Assembly: GCA_014529385.2 (NCBI GenBank) | Contig: CM043945.1 | Location: forward strand, 152,991,741-153,055,740 | DNA from: Adiantum capillus-veneris | Lineage: Eukaryota > Streptophyta > Polypodiopsida > Polypodiales > Pteridaceae | Direction: 5' to 3' | Length of the DNA: 64,000 nucleotides | In this document: piece by piece, positions 44,585 through 55,022 of the stretch | Layout: the number at the start of each line of letters is the position of its first letter | Numbering within the stretch: position 1 is the stretch's first letter | Made by a program: the position numbers and the translations under genes | The notes under the pieces: generated by a model | The model's database searches: none | Told to the model about the DNA's origin: nothing | Seen by the model: the letters and a program-made list of their open reading frames with translations, nothing else

Positions 44585-47500
44585 TCAGTCCACAAAGGGG
44601 AGTAAGCCCAAAGCTTTGTGGAAAGCTTCAAGCTTCTCACGAGACAATGCCTTTGTGAAAAGATCTGCAAGGTTGTCCTATGTTGGCACATAAGCCAAGC
44701 TGATCTCTCCTGATGAGAGCCTCTCCCTGACATAGTGGTAATGCACCTCAATGTGCGTTGTGTGAGCATGAAAAATTGGGTTCCTCGCAACTGCCAATGC
44801 GCTCCGACTGTCAGTGTAGATAGTGTTGGCAATGTCCTGTCCAACACCCAAAGCAGCCCCATAAGGCGTCTGAGCCATACACACTCAACCGTAGTTGTGA
44901 AGACTGCCCTGTACTCAGCCTCACAACTTGAAGTGGCCACAATAGGTTGCTTCTTGCTCAACCATGATATACATGAACTGCCAAGCATGAAACAAAAACC
45001 ACTTGTGGACACTCGCGTGTCAAAACAACCAGCCCAATCTGAGTCCGCAAAAGCATGTAAGTATGGCGGCAATGATCCCCCTTTGGGATAAAACAAACCA
45101 AGATGTAAAGTGCCACTAAGGTAGCGGAAAATCCTCTTGACAGCCTGCCAATGCTTAGACCCTGGGCTATGCATATATCTGTTGACCTGTGAGACTGCAA
45201 ATTGAATATCTGGCCTCGTGTTGCATACATAAATGAGGCAGCCCCAACAACACTTAGGTAAAGAGTGACATCAGTAGGATCGCCAGCATCATGTAGACTC
45301 AACTTCAAACCTGTTTCCATGGGAGTGGTAATAGGTTTGCAATCCTCAAGTCCAAACTTACATAGCAATGTCTCTATGTAACTTTTCTGACACAAGGCAA
45401 TACCACCATCACATTGCTTAAACGGTATACCCAAGTAATAATGCAACAGCCCCAAATCTTTCATCTTGAAAGTAGCATTCAAATCAGCCTTAAATTCAGC
45501 AATATGTCTCTCATTTGGTCCAGTGATCAGCAAATCATCGACATAAAGAACCACAATGAGAAGTACATCACCCTCACGCTTTACATACAATGTGCTTTCT
45601 GTTGGACTGTTACGAAAGCCTTGTTTGACCAAATGAGTGTGAGCTTTCTCATACCAAGCACGCGGAGATTGCTTCAACCCATACAAAGCCTTGTTACATT
45701 TGCACACTTTGTCCTCTTGTCCTTTTATGACAAAACCACGAGGCTGCGTTACATAAAATTCCTTAAATATGTCACCATTCAAGAAAGCAGTAACAATGTC
45801 CGATTGATGTACATCCCAACCAAAATGAGCTGCCAATGCACAGAGAAAACGCACAGTAGTCATACGACAAGTGGGAGAAAAAGTCTCTTCATAATCTATG
45901 CCTTTTTGCTGCGCATAACCCTTTGCAACAAGTCGATCCTTATGGCGATTGATCTCACCATCCGACTTGCATTTCAACTTGTAAACCCACTTCGTACCAA
46001 TGGCCTTTTTGCCAGGAGGCAAATCATATAAAGTCCATGTGTCATTTTCTATAAGTGCATCATATTCTGATTGCATGGCAGCCATCCAATTTTTTGAATT
46101 CTGTGCTCTATCAAAAGACAGAGGCTCCTCAACATCATGTAAGCTAGACACAGCCAAAGCATAACAATCTGATGCATAAGATGCATGGCGAGAGCCTGAA
46201 CGAGTACGACTAGACAAAGGTGCATCCAATTTACTATCACGCAAAGTGTGCACCAGCCATTTTGGCATACCTCTAGCCTTCTCATTTTCAGCCCTTTCCT
46301 CATCAAGTACATCATGTACATCTGCATCAGTAATAGGCTGATCTAGAACATTTTCAAAAACCCCCATAGGCTGTACATTTGCATCATTGGAACTTACATT
46401 CGTATTTCCACCACTGAAAAGAGGCAACAAAGTGTCATAAATGTCCTGTGAGCTTACATTACTGTCTCTATTACATGACAGCAAGTGCTGAACAGAATCT
46501 TCCACTAACAGTACATCCCGAGAAACCAGGATACGTTTTGTTTGCGGATGATACAACCTGTAACCTTTGCTTTCAGCACTATAACCAACAAAAACACATT
46601 TGACAGCCTTATCATCCAATTTTATGCGCTGCACTTGTGGCACCAAAGCATATGCCAAATAGCCAAAAACACGCATGTGCTCAATAGAAGGCTTTCTATC
46701 ATGCCATGCTTCATATAGAGTAATAGACTGCAAAGCTTTCGTAGGACACCTGTTAAGTACATAAGTGGCACACATGATGGCCTCAAGCCAAAAAGAATGC
46801 GGCAAAGCTTGAATTTTGACCATACATCGTGCCATTTCCGTCAGTGACCTGTTTTTCCTCTCAGCAACACCATTTTACTAAGGTGTATAAGGCACTGTAC
46901 ATTGGTGTTTTATCCCACGACTAGCCAGAAATGCATTAAACTCATGAGACATATACTCCCCCCCTCGATTGGAACGGAGGGTGCCCATAGTACATTTCGA
47001 GACATTTTCAGCCATAGCCAGAAACTGTTTGAAGCACATAAAAACTTCGGACTTCGCTTTAAGCGGAAATACCCATGCATGCCTGGAGTAATCATCAATG
47101 AAAGTCACGAAGTATAGATAATTGCCCAAGGACGGAGTTTGCATGGGCCCACAAACATCACTATGCACAAGCTGTAACCTGCATGTGGCCCGAACTGAAC
47201 CATCCTTTGGAAATTTAGAACGCTGCATCTTACCCAAAATACAGCCTTCACAAACATGTTTGATAGGCGCTTCAAGAGGCGGCAAAGAAGCAACCATATC
47301 AGATTTCTGCAAACGCAGCAAACTGGCAAAATTCAGATGACCAAAACGTGCATGCCAAAGTTTTGCATCTGAAATAGCGCTTGAATCTGCAACAACATTT
47401 GCAAAATTTTTTCCACACTTGTCATACAAAGTGAGCTTATACAGCCCACGGCACAGAAGCCCAGATGCAACAATTTCATCACCAAAACTGAGATCATGAA

Positions 47501-48874
47501 CTGTACATCTGTCATCCACAAATTTGACTACAAGTCCAAGTCTAGCAAGTGCGAAAATAGACAAGAGATTCTTCTTGATCCCAAGTACATAAAGTGCATC
47601 AACAAGTGTGAAAGAACTGCTATTTGCAGCAGTAAGCACAATATTTCCAACTCCCTGAACCGAATAAGAGGCGTTGTTGGCACAAGTGACAGAATTCCCA
47701 TGAGGGACAGACTCGAGAGAGGTAAAAAATTCACGATGTGAGGTAATGTGCTTTGTAGCACCACTATTGAAATACCACACATGTGAATCTGTAGCAACTG
47801 ACAAGCATGCATCATGGATAACAGGATTGTAAGTGCACTCTGCGCTAAAAGCCCATTCTGCATCAACATCAGCATCACAGTCTCCTTTCACAGAAGACTC
47901 AACAATGGCTACATTTGTAGTGGAACCAGCATTTGCAGTGGAACCACCCTCTTTCTTCTTAGCCTCTTTGGCCTTCAACTTAGGACACGACTTGATCAAG
48001 TGATCATTAGCTTTACAATCATGGCAACACATCTTCTTTTTGCCCTTATCACCAGAATTGCCAGACGAAGTGCTGCTAGCAGAAGCATTAGGAACATAAA
48101 TTTTGCCACTCGCAGCAGAACCATAAGAAGTGGCTGCATTACTGTTACCACCCTTTCTTTTAGAAGCAATAAAAGCCTGCTCAACTGCACGCTGCCTAAT
48201 CCTGTTTTTTCTGGAAAGTGACTCTTGCAACAACAATGTGCATAATGCATCAAACTTGACAACTTCAGGATTTCCTTGGGTCATAAGTCCCAAGTACTAG
48301 CAAAAGTCTGGTAAGAATCTGGTAAGGCATCAAGAACAATCTGCACTAAGGAACTGTCTGAAATGACTTCACCTGCAGAAATGAGTTGCTCATTGATATC
48401 CTTGACACTAGCAAGGAAAGTGTCCATATCATCTTCCTCATGCATAATCTTCGACTCCAGCTCTTTACACAACAAAGAAATTTTAGCCTCATTGCGGCTT
48501 GCATAAAGACCTGCTAGAATATCCCAAGCCTGTTTTGCAGATTTTGCTGAACGGATGTGAGGAACAATGGTGCACTTCACAGACAACGCAATCAATGCAT
48601 GAGCCTACGCATCGTTAACATCCCAATGAGCTTGTTCTGTCGTAGGCAAAACGACTCTAACAATAGCAATCCTTGCAGCAAGACCTGCAACATCCTCAAC
48701 ATCGCCTACATCCTCAGAACCAGGATATACATCAATGCCCTGCACAATGTTCCAGATGCCCTTTGACACAAGAACATGTTGCATTATATAAGCCCACATA
48801 GGGTAATTGTCCCCATCCAACCTGTCCTCAGCAACAAACATCTTGAACACATCTGTGTTGTTGTTGTCACCCAT
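44585..48874 (-). pseudogene. gag-pol: gag-pol polyprotein of the copia element, broken
   Basis: Start MGDNNNTDVFKMF at 48874, just inside the leader. Gag keeps KDINEQLIS and a zinc knuckle CHDCKANDHLIKSC. The protease motif reads WYFNSGATKHIT, with the catalytic Asp changed to Asn at 47766-47768. Integrase keeps HARFGHLN, CEGCILGK and HSDVCGP, but the second catalytic Asp is Asn in RSNRGGEY (46968-46970). RT is complete with YVDD at 45534-45545. RNase H follows (ADSDWAG, SSCEAEYRA). Lesions: stop 48605, frameshift near 48288, two adjacent stops 46875-46880 just before NGVAERKN, frameshifts near 45220 and 44885, stop 44678. The frame ends at TGA 44585. Confidence 0.92.
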
Positions 48875-49087
48875 GGTAAATGCTGCACCTGATGTGAAAA
48901 CTGCTCGAAAATAGGAGAAACGGAGCAGGAACAACACGTGCTATATAGCACAAACCGTAGAAGACTCTAAGGCACCTATTATGTAGAAAACGGCACTGAC
49001 AAAAACTCTGCACAAAATGACGAAATAGCATGTGCAGTACTGCCTATAGTGGAAACGGAGGCCGAAATGAGCCCAAATTAAAAATCT

Positions 49088-49184
49088 GAGCAGACCGAAG
49101 CTGTGTGCATTTCTCTGCAACCCTAATTCCAACAATTGGTATCAGAGCAGGTCACGTCCTCCCGGGCTTAGTTGCCAGCTGCTC
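49088..49184 (+). other. Inverted LTR end and primer-binding site of the copia element
   Basis: Although the element is on the minus strand, the LTR end CCAACA (to 49134) and the iMet primer site TGGTATCAGAGC (49137-49148) are on the plus strand. The segment is bounded by GAGCAG (49088-49093) and CTGCTC (49179-49184), inverted repeats of each other. Flipping it restores the expected LTR-primer-leader order and an LTR of about 216 bp against 227 for the 3' LTR. Confidence 0.85.
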
Positions 49185-49353
49185 CAGCACACAATAGAGA
49201 GTGTGTTACTTAGTGTGTAATGGAAAGATAGATAGCCGTAGAGTGATGGGCATATATACAATGCACGGGGGAAAAAACCTCCTAAAGAGGGAAAAAATGC
49301 CCCGGCGGTCCTAATGTGTTCACACACATCACTACCACATGTATATGGTAACA
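49185..49353 (-). repeat. 5' LTR of the copia element, non-inverted part
   Basis: On the minus strand it starts TGTTACCATATAC at 49353. It matches 44352-44509 with six differences in about 158 bases by hand count. Confidence 0.92.
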
Positions 49354-49358
49354 AAACC

Positions 49359-50390
49359 CGCTTGGTAAACCTGCAAGTTGGCATGAAGTACCAGCTCCAA
49401 CCCCTATCAAACCAACTTTAGAGAAACAAGTAGACACGAAGGAGAGACTCACGAATGCCTCTGAGTTTAGGAGAGAACCTATCAGTGCCAAATACAACAG
49501 ATGAGACAAGTCATGGGTTCCAGCCTAAAACAATGGTAGAAATGGGTAAGGATTGTAACGGTCTAGATGACCTGTGGAAGCAAATCCGTGATGCCAACGA
49601 AGCTAACCGGGCGAGCTACCAAATGAATAGCACAAGAAAAGAGAAAAATGAAATCTTACCTCCTATTGAAGAATTTGAGGCAAGATCACAAATGAACTTT
49701 GATATGCATTCACAAGGGGGAGACCAGGGATCAATTAGTTTGGGGCACAGCCAACCGGACTCGCTAAAAACTCTACCCTCTTACCTAGGGGAGTATGAAG
49801 CCAAGTTTGAGGTGAGAGCAATCCCATCTCAAAGACTTTCTTCTAACAAAGTGATGGATTCACAAGGGTTGATTGAGTTATTGTCCACCCTTGTGGCATG
49901 CACAATCACATTAGCCGAACTCCTGAGGTTACAACCAAACATGTGGACCACATTAGGAAAATGCTTAGAAAAATTTGGAGTAAAAGACCCCACCTCGAAG
50001 CTTCAAGAAGGGATCAGAGAATTGGACAAGCTTTAACTAAACACTAGGCCAGTACCTTTAAACAAGGTTGGAGAATATTGCGAGAGAGAAGATGGAAATA
50101 CCACACTACCAGTAGAATTCCAAGGAGTAGTTTACAAAGCTATTCTTGACAGTGGAGCAGGAGTCGCTATGGCCACCAAGGAAATCTGGAAAAAATGGAG
50201 AAAATCGGCTTTGACAACTACCAGAATGAAATTGCAACTGGCAGATGGGTTCATGGAAAAGCCTCTAGGACTTTTAGAAAAAGTAATTGTCACCTCGTGA
50301 GGAATCGAGTATGAGCATACATTTGCAATAGTCAATTTCGACAAAAAGAACAATTACGAGATGATCTTGGGAAGACCATTCATGTAACAA
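49359..50390 (+). pseudogene. gag-protease linker and protease of element E, broken
   Basis: Resumes the host element after the copia insertion. The 49455-50036 frame is hydrophilic and unrecognised (VPNTTDETSHGFQPK, LTTLVACT-like helix at the end). The retropepsin domain lies at about 50075-50390: YKAILDSGAGVAMA with the catalytic Asp at 50148, an in-frame TGA near 50298, then the conserved MILGRPFM. It would cleave the gag-pol polyprotein. Confidence 0.75.
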
Positions 50391-51499
50391 TTAAAGATGG
50401 TCCACGATTGGGGTTACGACCACATATACCTCAGACATGGCGAGACAACAACCAAAATACACCTAAAAGACCATAGTTACAAAGATGTGAACCAGACACC
50501 AGTGAAAGAGTTTGATTCAGCTACATTGAAAGGGTCCGAACTCCCAGCATGGTTAAGGCAAAAAAAAGAGCTATGGATGTGCGGAGCTTCACATTGTGGG
50601 AGCTTAAAAAGAGAGGAATGCGTCTTAGAAAGAGCTATTGAGGACAAGGATTATATTCCGAAACCTTTTCTAGAAGATGCCTTAGAACCTCTGGAATGGG
50701 AACACATACTAGCAACATTGGATATCTGTACCATTACAGATAGCCCAACGACAAAATTTTGCGATAAGGACGGCTATGATGTGCACCCTATTACATGGTA
50801 AGCCTTATACCAGCAAGAGATGAGATTTTAGAACCACTAGAAGAAGAAGAGTTTTATAACTCCTCTGAGCATTTGGAGGTAAATAACGATGCAGATGACG
50901 AGTGTTCAGACAGCTCAAGCGAGCGTGGGTAGAAAACAACGAATATCAAGTTTTATGATTTTGCCAATCATCACCCTAGACGCCAGGAACGCTATAGGAA
51001 AAAATGAGTAGAAAACAAAATTAGAGAAAACCTGATGCCCAGGATAAAAGATAAAACTCACTATCTAATGCTTGTCAAAGCATAGGATTGTGTAAAAGAC
51101 CAAATATCAGGAAGATTCTCAAAAGTTTGAAGGGAAGGAACGCAAGAGGAAATAAAACAAGTACGGAAGGCTAAAACAGAAACAAAATCAAAAAAATCTT
51201 AACAATCAAAACGGGAAAAAACAAAAGACCCAGAGTGGACCAAATTGAAGTGTAAAAAGAAATACTAAGAACTAAAAGGGATGTTACGAGAAGTATTGAC
51301 TACGGAGGGAGGAAGTGATGGTAAGGAGGAGTCAGAAAAAGGGAACATGAATGTACCATCCCACTATCAAAAATTCACCATCTAGGACAGAAAAATCATA
51401 ATGACACCACCAGTGATGGGAAAGAATAAACCAGGAATCTTACGATGGGTCCCAAAATGCAAAAAAGATAGACCTCACTGCGCCAGGTGAAAAGCCTTA
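50391..51499 (+). pseudogene. Protease-RT spacer of element E, decayed
   Basis: An ORF at 50397-50801 (MVHDWGYDHIYLRHG) follows the protease in a new frame; beyond it stops are frequent. Very A-rich from 51000 to 51400. I recognise no domain; such linkers are common in Tat/Athila elements. Confidence 0.5.
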
Positions 51500-52957
51500 G
51501 CCGGTCTATATCGCAATTGATTTAGAGCCTGAAGAAGAAGAACTACTAACACAACTTCTCAAGAAGTATAAAGATGTGTTTGCATGGTCCTACAGAGACC
51601 TCAAAGGAGTTGATCCATCGATATGCCAACATACAATTCCCAAAAAGAATGGAAAGCTGCATGTGTGTGTGAACCTCAATAAAGTAAATGCAGCCACCAT
51701 AAGGGATAATTATCCCTTGCCGATCATAGAACATGTACTTGAGAGGGTGGCTGGGAAATGGGCTTATTCCTTTCTAGATGGGTTTTCAAGATATAACCAA
51801 CTGGCAATTGCAATAGAGGATCAACACAAAGAGAGTTTTCCACAGAATGGGAAATATATGCGTATAGAGTTATGCCTTTTGGCTTAACCAATGCCCCAGC
51901 TACCTTTCGAAGGTTAATGACTCATGCGGTTAAAGAATACTTGAGAATATTATTAGAAATATATATGGATGATCTCTGTGTCCACTCTCTTTTACGAGAA
52001 GAACATATTAACCATTTACAAAAGGTATTTGAGAAATGCAGAACATATCGAATCTGGCTTAACCCGGAAAAGTGCATTTTTATGGTTAGGCAAGGCCGCA
52101 TCTTAGGACATATTGTCTCAAGAAATGGCATAACCACTGACCTAGAAAAAATCAGAGTCATAGTAGACTTGCCCATGCCTACTAATGCCAAACAAGTACA
52201 ATCCTTCATGGGACACTGCGGATATTATCGAAGATTCATATATATGTATGCAGTCATTGCACAACCTTTGTATCGCTTATTAGTCAGTTTTGACTGGACT
52301 GAGGAGTGCGAAACGTTATTCCAAAAGCTTAAGGAAAACATGGTATCAGCACCTGTACTTAAAGCACCAGATTGGGAACAGATATTCCATGTTCACATTG
52401 ACGCATTTGTATATGCAATTGGGAGTATTCTGGCTCAACCTGGAGACGGAACAATGGATTTCCCAGTTTGTTATGCGAGCCGACAGTTAAATAGTGCAGA
52501 AAAGAACTACACAACCACTGAAAGAGAGGGGTTAAGAATGATTTATTATGTAAAGAGATTCCGGCATTATTTGCTTGCAAACAAATTTGTGTTTTTCACA
52601 GGTCATCAAGCTCTTTTGTATATGGTAAATAAACCATGCAATACTAGGAGAATTGTACGCTGGTTTATTATACTGCTAGAGTTTGATTTCACAGTGGTGG
52701 TCAAAAAGGGTAAAACTCATCTACGGGTGGATCATCTTTCAAGACTGCAAAACGGGGAAGCTCGTGAAGGAGTAGATGATGAAATACCTGATGCTTATCT
52801 TTTCAATATTGAAATGATACCCAAATGGTCTCAGAAAATTGTTAGCATTCTTTCCTTTGGAGGTACATTTGATAACAAGGAAGACAGATTCAAAAAACAA
52901 ACAATTCGACAAACAAAAAACTTCCAGTTGATTGCAGGACGACTGTATCACCTCTAG
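51500..52957 (+). pseudogene. Reverse transcriptase and RNase H of element E, with an internal deletion
   Basis: The RT begins LLKKYKDVFAWSYRDLKGVD and then jumps from QHTIP straight to KKNGKLHVCVNLNK. The roughly 50 residues normally between these blocks (fingers subdomain) are missing. The first catalytic block FLDGFSRYNQ and the box YMDD (51962-51973) are kept, with a frameshift between them near 51870. RNase H follows: FHVHIDAF, TTTEREGL, then FFTGHQALLY, where the expected Asp is Gly (52601). It would make the cDNA if intact. Confidence 0.85.
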
Positions 52958-53200
52958 GCTTGGACCAAATTCTACGATTATGTATAAATCTGGAGGAATT
53001 CGAGTGTTATCTTGAAGAAGCACACGTCCAGGATTGTGCATTTCATTGGTCAACAATAAAACCCACCAACGACTGAAACAATTAGGGGTTTATTGGCCAA
53101 TTATGTATGCTGACACACATGCTTATGTTAACAATTGTACTATATGTAGTGCCAAACGACCAGTGGATCACCCGACATTGTTTTAGGTAAACATTGCACC
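52958..53200 (+). pseudogene. First zinc-binding (H2C2-like) module of element E
   Basis: Frame HQRLKQLGVYWPIMYADTHA followed by YVNNCTICSAKRP resembles the integrase HHCC zinc finger (YWP-x-M...C-x2-C). It precedes by about 370 bases a second, complete module. A stop at 53185 and a frameshift near 53045 break it. The text after it (VNIAPAWSQYITDFL) looks like the start of an integrase core that stops short. Confidence 0.6.
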
Positions 53201-53237
53201 TGCATGGAGTCAATATATCACTGATTTCTTAATAACA

Positions 53238-54080
53238 ATGACATTTCCTGAAAACATAACAAAAGCAAAAAAAAGGGGTATAGAGCTGGAGGCTCGCGAC
53301 TTTAATTTAATTGGGAATCAACTCTATAAGCGAGGAAAGGACAATCAACTTAGAATCCGTGCAAGTGAAAGTGAATACCTGCTGATTCTAGAACACGCAC
53401 ATGGAGGCATAAGTAGATGCCATTTTTCAGGCGATAAGACGACAAAAATTGTCTTAACCGCAGGAATATGGTGGCCTACATTGCATATGGATGTTGAGGA
53501 GTTTGTAAAGCGTTGTGACGCATGTCAGCGCACCAAGGTGCAGATAAAGAGAGATGAGATGCCACTACGGCCAATGATGGGAGCAAGGGCATTTGCAAAA
53601 TGGGGCATTGATTTTGTGGGTCCTATTTCACCCCCTGCATATCGCACCCATACCCAATATATCATTGTGGCTACGGACTATCTCACAAAATGGGCGGAAG
53701 CCAAGGCAACACAAAAAGCAGACGCTAGAACCACTGCATAATTTTTGTATGAGAATGTCTTTTTACGATACGGATTACCAATAGAAATTGTCAGTGATCG
53801 AGGAACACATTTTCTTAATGAAGTCATTGAATATCTGCTATGGGAATTCATGGTCATACATAGAAAATCTGCTCCATATCATCCACAGGCAAATGGAAAA
53901 GCTGAGGCCACAAATAAAACACTGTGTACTATTCTAACTAAAATTGTATCAGAGTCAAGAACAGACTGGGATCAGCAGTTACACTCAACACTATGGGCAT
54001 ACAAGGTAGCTGACAAAAAATCAATAGGAACAACACCGTACAACATGGTGTTTGGTCTAAACGCTATATTACCCATATAG
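53238..54080 (+). pseudogene. Integrase of element E
   Basis: The zinc module at about 53385-53530 reads LEHAHGGISRCHFSGDKT...CDACQRTK. The catalytic core has all three residues: Asp in GIDFVGPI (53610), Asp in VSDRGTHF (53796) and Glu in GKAEATNK (53904), with the canonical 35 residues between the last two. One in-frame stop at 53739 and one at 54078 break it. It would join the cDNA to the genome. Confidence 0.88.
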
Positions 54081-55022
54081 TTTTCAATTCCAACACTACG
54101 AGTCGCGAAACGCTTAGAATGGATAGGGCATGAGCTCTTTTCAAGAATAGATGATCTTGAAAAGCTAGATGAACTTCGATTGAGAGTTGTAGCTTCGATC
54201 TATGCTAAAAAGAGAAGACAAAAAGAGTTTTTTGACAAACATGTGCGCACGAAAGAGTTCAAAACAAGTGATTATGTACTTGTTTATACCTTGAAGCAAC
54301 ATGCCAAGAAACTTAAAAAGCGAGGGATGGGACCCTTTGTGATTAGTAACTTATCACAAAGTGGATCTGTCAAACTTGCTACATTAGCAGGAGAAGAAAT
54401 GCCAAATTGGATTAGTGGGCGGCGATTAAAAAAGTATCATTTTCCACTAACACAGGATATGCTTCAACAAATCCATGAAGAAAAACAACGGATGAAAGAG
54501 AAACAGAGGGTACGAGAAGAGGCCCAAGCAGAAGCAAAAGAACACATTGCAAAAAGACGGCTTCTACGACAACAACAACAATGTGGATCACCGTTGCGAA
54601 TAGATGCTGTTCGACTAACGAATTTTGATGAAGACACAATGGAGCCAATAATTGCAGTCAAAGTGGGTAGCAATCAAGTTGAATCGACTGCATTGCTTGA
54701 TTCTAGAGATCGAGAAAATCTAATCTCTTATAAATTATACAAACATCTCAAGCCCAAAGGTCAACTACATCCTACTCCACAATTGCTGGAAAGTAGTACA
54801 TCACGTTCGCTAACAACATTGGGCTGGACTATATTGCATGTACAAATACATCAATATATTTACGCACACAAGTTTTATGTGGTTGAGGATGAAAGCACAC
54901 AACACCCTATGTTGTTGGGACAACCTTGGCAAAAAGAGTATAATGTGCAGATAGATTGGAGTGCAGAGGCAGTCAAAATTCAGTATGCACAAGAACAACA
55001 GGTGGTAGCCTTTGCTCGTTAA
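54081..55022 (+). pseudogene. Integrase C-terminus fused to a second retropepsin-like domain
   Basis: 54180-54470 holds the GPF-type integrase tail (KKRGMGPFVISNLSQSGSVK) and ends GRRLKKYHFPL. A Glu/Lys/Gln-rich helical linker follows (about 54475-54590). Then a domain of about 125 residues starts EPIIAVKVGSNQVEST, with LLDSRDRENLISYKLYKHL (Asp at 54699), HKFYVVEDES and MLLGQPWQKEYNVQIDW. The layout is that of a retropepsin monomer (D-S-G then xLGxPW), but the Gly of DSG is Arg. It lies after integrase, whereas the usual protease is before RT at 50148. Open to 55022. Confidence 0.75.

Larger units (their letters stand above)
44283..49353 (-). mobile_element. Ty1/copia element nested in element E (minus strand)
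   Basis: 5071 bp with a perfect 5-bp target duplication AAACC (44278-44282 and 49354-49358). 3' LTR at 44283-44509. Polypurine tract CCAGGGGGGATT on the minus strand at 44510-44521. Gag-pol runs 48874-44585. 5' LTR at the right end. Protein order gag, protease, integrase, RT, RNase H is that of copia, not gypsy. The LTR-primer junction at the right end is inverted (see 49088-49184). Confidence 0.95.

Noticed and set aside
49137-49148. A plus-strand primer site suggesting a separate plus-strand LTR element
   Set aside because: No plus-strand body or matching LTR pair exists. The site is explained by a 97-bp inversion inside the minus-strand copia element, whose target duplication encloses it.
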